Origin: CAZIOH01 sp964540815
Lineage (GTDB): Bacteria > Myxococcota_A > Polyangia > Fen-1088
Length of the DNA stretch: 64,000 nucleotides
Direction of reading: 5' to 3'
Assembly: GCA_964540815.1 (NCBI GenBank)
Contig: CAZIOH010000001.1
Location: 1 to 64,000 of the forward strand
Shown: positions 58,542 through 64,000 of the stretch, in pieces
Numbering within the stretch: the stretch's first letter is position 1
Layout of the letters: every line of letters starts with the position of its first letter
Notes under the pieces: generated by a model
The model's input: the letters and a program-made list of their open reading frames with translations, nothing else
Database searches by the model: none
What the model was told of the DNA's origin: nothing
Position numbers and translations under genes: made by a program

Positions 58542-59816
58542 ATGAGGAATTCAGAGGGGTGGTATCGGTCGAGGGCCGTGCTGGCGGGGGCGGTGATCGT
58601 GTGGGCAGCAGCTTGCGTCGTCACGCCTGGCCTGGCCGCCGCCGCCGCCATCAAGGTGGCCTGCGTGGGTGACAACATGACCCACAGCGACCAGTTCTCG
58701 AACGACCGGGAGAACCAGCCTCCGGGCATGCAGGAGTACCCGAGGAAGCTGCAGGACCTCATGGGGGCCGGCTACGACGTGCGCAACTTCGGTGACTGTT
58801 GCGCCTCGGTGATCGGCGGATACGCCCACTCGGAGACCCACCCGTACGTGAGTGGTTCCAACTACCAGAATGCCGTCATGTTTCTGCCCGACATCGTGCT
58901 CATCGGCCCGTGGGGCCGCCACGACTGGGGAAAGTCGGCGATGACGGCGCTGGCGGCCTTCTCGGTCCCGGCGTTTCAGACCGGATACGAGGACATCATC
59001 AACAAGTTCCAGGCGCTCTCCAGCAAACCAAAGATCATCGTCTCGAACCTGGTACCGCTCCCCTTCGGGAACGATGGGCCGGATGGGATGATGAATCTGA
59101 AGACCAGCCCCCAGAGGGACGTGATCTTGGCGCTGGCGGCCAAGTACAACCTGCAGGTCGTCGACACGTTCACCGCCTTCTCGGGCGCGGCGGCAGCGCC
59201 CCTCTTCATCCAGCCCCCGACCAAGGATTCGGACGGTGAGCACACGAGCGACATGGGCTCGACCAAGATGGCGCAGTTGTTCGCGGCGGCATTGAAGGGG
59301 ATGGGCACAGGCACCCCCGGCACCGACGGAGGTATCGGGGCGTCACCGGATGCCGGCTCGGGCGCCCCGGCCGGCACGGCCGGGAACAGTGGGAGCGGCG
59401 GCACCGGCACCAGCAACGGCAGCGGCGGCAGCGCCGGCTCCGGACCTGCCGCTGGTACGGGGGGCAGCACCTCATCCAGCGGTGGCAGCACCCCGGTTGC
59501 CGGTACGGGTGGCGCCGTGGGCACCGGTGGCGCGGTCGTGTTGACCGGCACGGGTGGGGCATCGAGCCCTCCCGCCAGCTCCGGGGGCGCCACGTCTCCT
59601 GCCGGCGGCGTCGCCACGGGAACCGGCGGAGCTCTGGCGACGAGCCCGACGGGCACCGGCGGTGCCCCTCCGGCGGCGGGCGCGACGAGCTCCGGCAGCA
59701 GCGGGTGCAGCTGCGGGCTGGCAGGTCAGCAGGGCCCTCGCGCCGCGTGGGGCTTCCTCGCCGCGACCGCGATGCTGGGTCTGGCGTTCGCCCGCGCCCG
59801 CGTCCGTCGGAGATAG
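58542..59816 (+). CDS. SGNH-type hydrolase with C-terminal MYXO-CTERM-like anchor
   Basis: ATG 58542 follows GGAGGAG. The 424-residue protein has a signal peptide (VLAGAVIVWAAACVVTPGLAAA) and an N-terminal SGNH-like domain (IKVACVGDNMTHSDQ in the GDS position with Asp in place of Ser, ENQPPGMQEYPRKLQDLMG, IVLIGPWGRHDWG, and EHTSDMGSTKMAQLF near its end). About 130 Gly/Ser/Thr-rich residues follow, then a tail GCSCGLAGQQ, a hydrophobic segment and ARARVRRR, the layout of a MYXO-CTERM sorting tag. The usual catalytic GDS Ser is GDN, so activity is uncertain. Surface anchoring is inferred. Confidence 0.75.
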   Translation: MRNSEGWYRSRAVLAGAVIVWAAACVVTPGLAAAAAIKVACVGDNMTHSDQFSNDRENQPPGMQEYPRKLQDLMGAGYDVRNFGDCCASVIGGYAHSETHPYVSGSNYQNAVMFLPDIVLIGPWGRHDWGKSAMTALAAFSVPAFQTGYEDIINKFQALSSKPKIIVSNLVPLPFGNDGPDGMMNLKTSPQRDVILALAAKYNLQVVDTFTAFSGAAAAPLFIQPPTKDSDGEHTSDMGSTKMAQLFAAALKGMGTGTPGTDGGIGASPDAGSGAPAGTAGNSGSGGTGTSNGSGGSAGSGPAAGTGGSTSSSGGSTPVAGTGGAVGTGGAVVLTGTGGASSPPASSGGATSPAGGVATGTGGALATSPTGTGGAPPAAGATSSGSSGCSCGLAGQQGPRAAWGFLAATAMLGLAFARARVRRR

Positions 59817-59838
59817 GGCGAGGCGCTCGCCGCGCCGG

Positions 59839-60573
59839 CTATGCCGACTCCGGCTCGGCGAGCGGGCGGACGTCGATCTCCAGCGTGCCACCGAGGATCT
59901 CCGCGTAGGGCCGGCACAGCGCCACCGCCTCGTCCATGCTCGACAGCTCCATCACCGCGAAGCCGCCGATCAGCTCCTTCGACTCGGAGAACGGCCCGTC
60001 AATCACCCGCAGGGCGTTGCGGGTGAACACCAGGCGCTTCGCCTTTTCGCTCGGTGTGAGCTCGTGCGTCCGGACCAGGACACCCGCCTTGGTCATCTCC
60101 GTTCGCAGCCGTGTGAGCTCGGCCTTCTGCTTCGGGCTGCGCCCGCCGGCCTCGAAGGCCGGATCCGCCTTGTCGACGAGCAGGAACTGCAAAGGCGGAT
60201 CCTCCGGCGCGGGCATCAGGCCGATGTCCCAGGGCTCGTTCACCTTGCCGAGCTCGATCTCGCCGCTGCCGAGGATCTTGCCGTAGCGCTCGGCCCAGCC
60301 CAGCGCCTCGTCGCGGGTCTTCACCTTCAACAGCAGCGTGGCCGCGGGCAGCTCGTGCTCGCCGCGATACGGGCCGTGCTTCACCGCGCACTTGCCGTCA
60401 CGAAAGACGAGGCGCGTGCGGCTCTGGCTGCCGGCCAGGCCCGCCCCGTCGAGCAGGCGACCGGCCTGCGCGTGGCCGCCGATGAACTGGCCCATCCGGT
60501 CGACGATTTCCTTCGGGGGCGGCAGGCCCGCCTCGGTCTGCGGATCGTTCTTGTGCATGATCATGAAGCGCAT
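59839..60573 (-). CDS. Tandem YCII-domain protein
   Basis: The 244-residue protein contains two YCII (DGPF) domains. The first (MRFMIMHKNDPQTEAGLPP...GGHAQAGRLLDGAGLAGSQSRTRLVFRDGKCAVKHGPYRGEHE...TRDEALGWAERYG) has HGPYRG for DGPF. The second (LQFLLVDKADPAFEAGGRSPKQKAEL...VLVRTHELTPSEKAKRLVFTRNALRVIDGPFSESKELIGGFAVMELSSMDEAVALCRPYAEI) keeps DGPFSESKELIGGF. The fold binds small molecules; relatives often sit beside ECF sigma factors. No sigma gene is adjacent here. The upstream gap holds a CCTCCAG/CTGGAGG dyad. Confidence 0.87.
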   Translation of the reverse strand: MRFMIMHKNDPQTEAGLPPPKEIVDRMGQFIGGHAQAGRLLDGAGLAGSQSRTRLVFRDGKCAVKHGPYRGEHELPAATLLLKVKTRDEALGWAERYGKILGSGEIELGKVNEPWDIGLMPAPEDPPLQFLLVDKADPAFEAGGRSPKQKAELTRLRTEMTKAGVLVRTHELTPSEKAKRLVFTRNALRVIDGPFSESKELIGGFAVMELSSMDEAVALCRPYAEILGGTLEIDVRPLAEPESA

Positions 60574-60874
60574 GGTCGTTCTCCTGGTTCGTGCTGAGCA
60601 GATTGTCCATGAAGATCCTCCAGTCTGGAGGGTCCACGCCGGCCTCGGCCGACTCTCGCTGACACGACGAACCGCCTACGGGCCGATCGACGCCCCGGGG
60701 CGATATTTCTTCAAGCGCCTGAAATGAATCGACAAAAGTGCGCCCGTCTTCGGATGCGGACAGCGTCATCGTCGCCCGCCGCCACCACCGCCACACCTTG
60801 AAAGCCGTGGACAACGTCCGTCTGGATTGACTTGCCTATCCGCGGTCTCGTCACCATCTCCTCAACCATTCCCC
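60574..60874. other. 301-bp divergent intergenic region with a 7-1-7 dyad
   Basis: This lies between the minus-strand YCII gene and the plus-strand HAD-deaminase gene. CCTCCAG-T-CTGGAGG (60617-60631) is a perfect dyad about 50 bp before the YCII start, a possible operator. No clear promoter hexamers were found for either gene, and no RNA gene was recognised. Confidence 0.4.
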
Positions 60875-62083
60875 ATGGCGCTCTCCGGCTTCATCTTCGA
60901 CCTCGACGGCGTGCTCATCGACTCCAACCCGGTCCACGTCGCTGCCTGGGGACAGGTCCTCGGTGGGGCAGGCTTTCGCGTGGCGCCCGATCGACTGTTG
61001 GGCGAGATGGGAAAGGGCGGGGACAAGCTGATTCCCAGCCTGCTCGGCGACGAGGTGGAGACCGCTCGCGGTGAAGAGCTGCGCGCCGAGGAGGCGCAGG
61101 TGTATGCCACCCTCGCGCTGGCGAACGGCCTGCAGGTTTCTCCAGGCGCGCAGCAACTGGTCGCGGAGCTGCGCCGTCGCGGGTTGAGGCTGGCCCTTGC
61201 GAGCAGCAGCGATCGCAAGCAGCTCGAGGTCGCCGAGCGGGCGAGTGGCGTCAAGTGGGGCGCGCTGATGGACGAGGTGGTCTGTGCGAGCGACGTCGCC
61301 GAGACCAAACCAGCCCCCGATCTCGTCCGCCGGGCGGTCGAAAGATTGCGATTGTCCCCGGCCGAGTGCGCGATCCTCGGTGATACGCCGTGGGACGCTC
61401 AGGCGGCGCTCCCCGCCGGCGTCGTTGCGATCGGGGTGACCCGCGGTGGCAACCGCGCGGAGACCTTGCTCGGCGCCGGGGCGAGGATCGTGTACGCCGA
61501 TCCGGCTGACCTCCTGGCCCGTCTGGACGATGCCTTGCGGGTGGTGTCGCCCGGCTCCGCGGTGCTCGACGCCGCGACCCTCGAGTTTCTGATGGGCGCC
61601 GCGCTCCGCACGGCCAAGCAGGGGATGTCACAGGGAGAGGTCCCCATCGGTTGCGTGATCGCAAACGGGGCCGCCGAGGTGATGGGCGCTGGTCACAACA
61701 CCTTCAATCGAACGGCCGACCGCACCGCGCACGCCGAGATGGAGGCCTTCCGAGGCGTTGCGGGACGCTTGCCGCCGGGTGCCCGCGACACGATCCTGGT
61801 GTCGACGCTCGAGCCCTGCGTCATGTGCATGGGAGCAGCCCTCGAGGTTGCCGTCGACACGGTCATCTTCGGGCTCGAGGCGCCCGCCGACGGCGGTACC
61901 GCGAGAGTTCGGTCGCCGGTCAGCCCGGAGAGCCAGCGCACGCGCGTCGTGGGCGGCGTGCTGGCCAAGGAGAGCCGCGCCCTCTTCGAGCAATGGCTGG
62001 CACTGCCCGCGCGCAACCATGCCCAGGAGCCCTTCGTGCGACAGCTCCTCTCTCTCACCGGGCGGGCTCCGCCGCTCCCGTAG
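60875..62083 (+). CDS. HAD hydrolase fused to a TadA/CDA-like deaminase
   Basis: The 402-residue single frame joins two enzymes. Residues 1-225 are a HAD-IA/beta-phosphoglucomutase-type hydrolase: FIFDLDGVLIDSNPVH (Asp9, Asp11), LALASSSDRKQLE, AETKPAPDLVRRAVERL (motif III Lys) and CAILGDTPWDAQAA. Residues about 235-395 are a zinc deaminase: VPIGCVIANGA, HAEMEAFRG (His286 and Glu288) and LEPCVMCMGAALEV (Cys315, Cys318), then QEPFVRQLLS. It probably removes a phosphate and an amino group from nucleotide-type substrates, perhaps salvage or damage clearance. The start ATG 60875 is preferred; the TTG at 60827 would add residues without family match. Confidence 0.85.
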   Translation: MALSGFIFDLDGVLIDSNPVHVAAWGQVLGGAGFRVAPDRLLGEMGKGGDKLIPSLLGDEVETARGEELRAEEAQVYATLALANGLQVSPGAQQLVAELRRRGLRLALASSSDRKQLEVAERASGVKWGALMDEVVCASDVAETKPAPDLVRRAVERLRLSPAECAILGDTPWDAQAALPAGVVAIGVTRGGNRAETLLGAGARIVYADPADLLARLDDALRVVSPGSAVLDAATLEFLMGAALRTAKQGMSQGEVPIGCVIANGAAEVMGAGHNTFNRTADRTAHAEMEAFRGVAGRLPPGARDTILVSTLEPCVMCMGAALEVAVDTVIFGLEAPADGGTARVRSPVSPESQRTRVVGGVLAKESRALFEQWLALPARNHAQEPFVRQLLSLTGRAPPLP

Positions 62084-62203
62084 CGCGACCGGGGCGTCTC
62101 CTCGTTTGCGCACGCCGGTGGACGCCTTGTGCGACACATACGGCTCCCGTATCCTCCCCGCTCCCGCATCGGTCGGGCGTCCATGGGCTTCGGAGGCGAT
62201 TCA

Positions 62204-63196
62204 ATGAAATACCTGTCCGCGCGTTGCATCGGGATCGGGGTCGTGGCTGGGTGTGTCGCGCTTGGCTGCGGCGAAGCCGCGCATGCCCCGGCGAGCGGGG
62301 GCAGCGGCGGCAGCGGAGGCAGCGTCGGTTCGGCGTCGTCGGGGGGAGCCACCGGGACCGGTGGAGCGTCTTCGTCCGGCGGCGGCCCGGGGACCGGCAG
62401 CGGTGGCACGACGGGCGCCGCGACCGGAGGAACGACGAGCTCGGGGGGCGCGACGGCCACGGGCGGCGGCACGGGGACCGCGGGAGCGCCGAGCTCGGGC
62501 GGACCCGGTGGAGCGACCGGGGTGGGGACTGGCGGGGCTGGAGCCGCCGCGGGCGGAGGGGGCGCGAGCGATGCCGGCGGTGCGGGCGCGGGTGGGACCG
62601 CGGCGCCGGGCGGCGTGCAGATGTCGCCCGATCTCATCACGGCGACCCATGCTGACGGTTACCTCCAGCTCTTTCCCGCGAACCCGGTCGTCGCGATCGG
62701 GCCGTGGTTCACCTACGACTGGGGCACGAGCAACTGCAACATCGCGCCCAAGAGCGGCGCGCAGGTCAAGAAGGGGACCGGTGGGATCTGCTTCTCCGGC
62801 CAGAGCTGCACGGGCATGGCCCCGGGCGCCGGGCTCGGGGTCAAGATCTGCACCACCCCCGGCGACATCTCGACCTGGACCGAGATGCAGACCTTCATGG
62901 CGGGCCACGGGATGACCGGGACCAACGCGCCTTACGGCTTTGGCCAGTGCAACACGGGCAACAAGCTCACCGCGATCAACTGGGTGGGCAACGTCCCTGC
63001 GGGCGCGGTCCTCGATCTGCACGATGCCGCCGACCTCAGCCTCATCACCTTGCCCGTCGCCGCCGGCGCCACCTCGGTCGCGGTGCCGGCCACGGTCGAC
63101 GGCGGGAAGATCGCCTCGGTCCACTTCTCGATGAACGGCACCACGGTCCCGACCTGGAGCTTCTGCATCTCGAAGCTGACCCTCTCGTATCAATAG
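62204..63196 (+). CDS. Gly/Ala-rich lipoprotein of unknown C-terminal fold
   Basis: ATG 62204 follows GGAGG. The 330-residue protein has a lipobox (GIGVVAGCVALGCGE), about 110 residues of Gly/Ser/Ala/Thr repeats, then a domain from SPDLITATHADGYLQLFPANPVVAIGPWFTYDWGT to HFSMNGTTVPTWSFCISKLTLSYQ. Its Trp/Tyr/Asn content, paired Cys (CNIAPKSG, ICFSGQSC, KICTTPGD, FGQCNTGN, FCISK) and beta-strand alternation suggest a cysteine-stabilised carbohydrate-binding domain. No family was recognised. Next to a convergent esterase-like gene, it may bind the same polymer. Confidence 0.7.
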   Translation: MKYLSARCIGIGVVAGCVALGCGEAAHAPASGGSGGSGGSVGSASSGGATGTGGASSSGGGPGTGSGGTTGAATGGTTSSGGATATGGGTGTAGAPSSGGPGGATGVGTGGAGAAAGGGGASDAGGAGAGGTAAPGGVQMSPDLITATHADGYLQLFPANPVVAIGPWFTYDWGTSNCNIAPKSGAQVKKGTGGICFSGQSCTGMAPGAGLGVKICTTPGDISTWTEMQTFMAGHGMTGTNAPYGFGQCNTGNKLTAINWVGNVPAGAVLDLHDAADLSLITLPVAAGATSVAVPATVDGGKIASVHFSMNGTTVPTWSFCISKLTLSYQ

Positions 63197-63237
63197 AGGG
63201 CCCGCGCGGTAGAGAGCCCGCGCGCGGTGCCCCGCGC

Positions 63238-64000
63238 TCAGGGAGCGGGGACGTAGCCGCGCCAGACCCAGTTCAGCGTCTGGCTGTAGGTCTTCGACTT
63301 GACCGAGCCGTCGCAGTGCCCGGCGCCCATCGCGTACAGGAACCGGTAGTGGTAGCCCATCATCTTGAGCGCCGCGGCCATGTTCTGGTTGCCGACCACC
63401 CAGTTGCGGTGCATGGCCGCGTCGGTCATGTAGCCGTTGTCCATCTGGCCCACCTCGAGGAAGATGCGCAAGGGCTTGGGCGGCATCTGCGCCAGGATCA
63501 TCGCCGGATACTCCCAGGCGCCGAGCGGGTGGTCGGCGGTCATCTGCAGGGCCACGAAGGTGCCCGAGTACGAGACGATGCGGTTGAAGGTGGAGAACCA
63601 GCCGAGGCCCATCGCGGCGGGGGAGCCCGAGCTACACCCGTACGCCGCCCGACCGTTCGGGTCGGTCGTCAGCTTGAAGCCCGGGTAGGCCGCCTTGATG
63701 TCCGCGTTCGAGGACACGAGCGGGAGAATCTCGCCGGTGATGAAGCGGGAGAACGCATCCGAGACCGTGTCGTACTCGCCGCTGCGGTTGCTTCCTGGCG
63801 GGACGAACACGAAGACCAGCGGCGGAATCTTGGTGGTCGGGTCCGTGTCCTCGTAGTGGTTCTCGGCCGCCGTCACGATCTCGGGCGAGCCCGTGGCCGG
63901 GGCGTTGCCGTCCGTGATGATGATGAAGGGGGCGGAGGTGCCGTCGACGTATTGCTTGGGGATGTAGATCGTGATGGGCCGGGTCCCGGTGGCGGGATAG
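63238..64000 (-). CDS. Esterase D/feruloyl-esterase-like protein (5' end beyond window)
   Basis: The visible 254 residues start inside the gene (ITIYIPKQYVDGTSAPFIIITDGNAP...) and show the Esterase_D/CE1 pattern: FVFVPPGSNRSGEYDTVSDAFSRFITGEILPLV, nucleophile Ser in AAYGCSSGSPAAM (GxSxG as GCSSG), Asp in FLEVGQMDNGYM, and His in GAGHCDGSV. The N-terminus lies past position 64000, so length and signal peptide are unknown. The family hydrolyses feruloyl or acetyl esters of plant polysaccharides or siderophores. It is convergent with the preceding lipoprotein gene. Confidence 0.82.
   Translation of the reverse strand, partial: YPATGTRPITIYIPKQYVDGTSAPFIIITDGNAPATGSPEIVTAAENHYEDTDPTTKIPPLVFVFVPPGSNRSGEYDTVSDAFSRFITGEILPLVSSNADIKAAYPGFKLTTDPNGRAAYGCSSGSPAAMGLGWFSTFNRIVSYSGTFVALQMTADHPLGAWEYPAMILAQMPPKPLRIFLEVGQMDNGYMTDAAMHRNWVVGNQNMAAALKMMGYHYRFLYAMGAGHCDGSVKSKTYSQTLNWVWRGYVPAP

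Overview
This window is GC-rich, densely coded DNA that looks like a myxobacterium-type chromosome (Myxococcota, probably Polyangia-like). The signs are many secreted lipoproteins with long Gly/Ser/Thr/Ala-rich linkers after the lipobox (11.8, 26.7, 53.7 and 62.3 kb), a C-terminal Cys/membrane/Arg tag of MYXO-CTERM type at 59.8 kb, PAS-kinase/receiver hybrids, a DUF1588-type Cys-x-x-Cys-His protein, and ECF sigma signalling. Many starts are GTG or TTG. No rRNA, tRNA, CRISPR array, prophage or complete insertion sequence was seen.

Layout. 0.05-3.5 kb: a 165-bp quasi-palindromic element abuts a kaiB / hybrid histidine kinase / receiver-HDOD operon. 3.6-5.6 kb: a decayed stretch with a frameshifted PIN toxin joined to a broken lipoprotein phosphoesterase. 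5.7-14.2 kb: a secreted phosphoesterase, a CorA/ZntB-type transporter, a membrane PAS sensor, two coupled lipoproteins, two GNATs and a PIN/Phd toxin-antitoxin pair. 14.3-23.4 kb: a tightly overlapping six-gene minus-strand operon (dikinase-like lipoprotein, VTC polyphosphate-polymerase domain, DUF4956, HlyD-like adaptor, DUF3616-like propeller, TolC-like protein), with a lamin-tail lipoprotein and a calcineurin-type phosphatase upstream. 23.5-25.5 kb: a tandem HD-GYP protein and a collapsed remnant of a DUF2397 (Wadjet JetA-type) gene. 25.6-32.5 kb: a Gly-rich lipoprotein, a heparanase-like GH79, a radical SAM enzyme coupled to a glycosyltransferase, and a secreted phosphoesterase. 32.5-38.1 kb: a DUF1592/1588 lipoprotein, a TPR partner translationally coupled to an ECF sigma factor, a membrane protein and a methyltransferase. 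38.1-43.9 kb: a full polyhydroxyalkanoate cluster (phaB, phaA, phaC, phaP, a second SDR, phaR) with a shared TTGC(A/G)GTGCA motif upstream of phaP and phaR. 44.1-48.7 kb: a 1538-residue glycine-rich repeat protein. 48.9-64 kb: mixed metabolism and repair (Gfo/Idh/MocA, secreted peroxiredoxin, DnaQ/GIY-YIG, NYN/LOTUS, patatin, alpha/beta hydrolase, YCII, a HAD-deaminase fusion) and more secreted carbohydrate-type lipoproteins and esterases.

The main candidate for an undescribed system is the 14.3-21.5 kb operon. A lipid-anchored protein with the domain order of glucan water dikinase is encoded with a polyphosphate-polymerase-type enzyme, an integral membrane DUF4956 protein and envelope-spanning HlyD/TolC parts, but without an ABC or RND pump. 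Other strong leads are the palindromic element beside kaiB, the giant glycine-repeat protein, the HAD-deaminase fusion and the Wadjet relic. All functions are read from sequence motifs recalled from known families; no database search was run.
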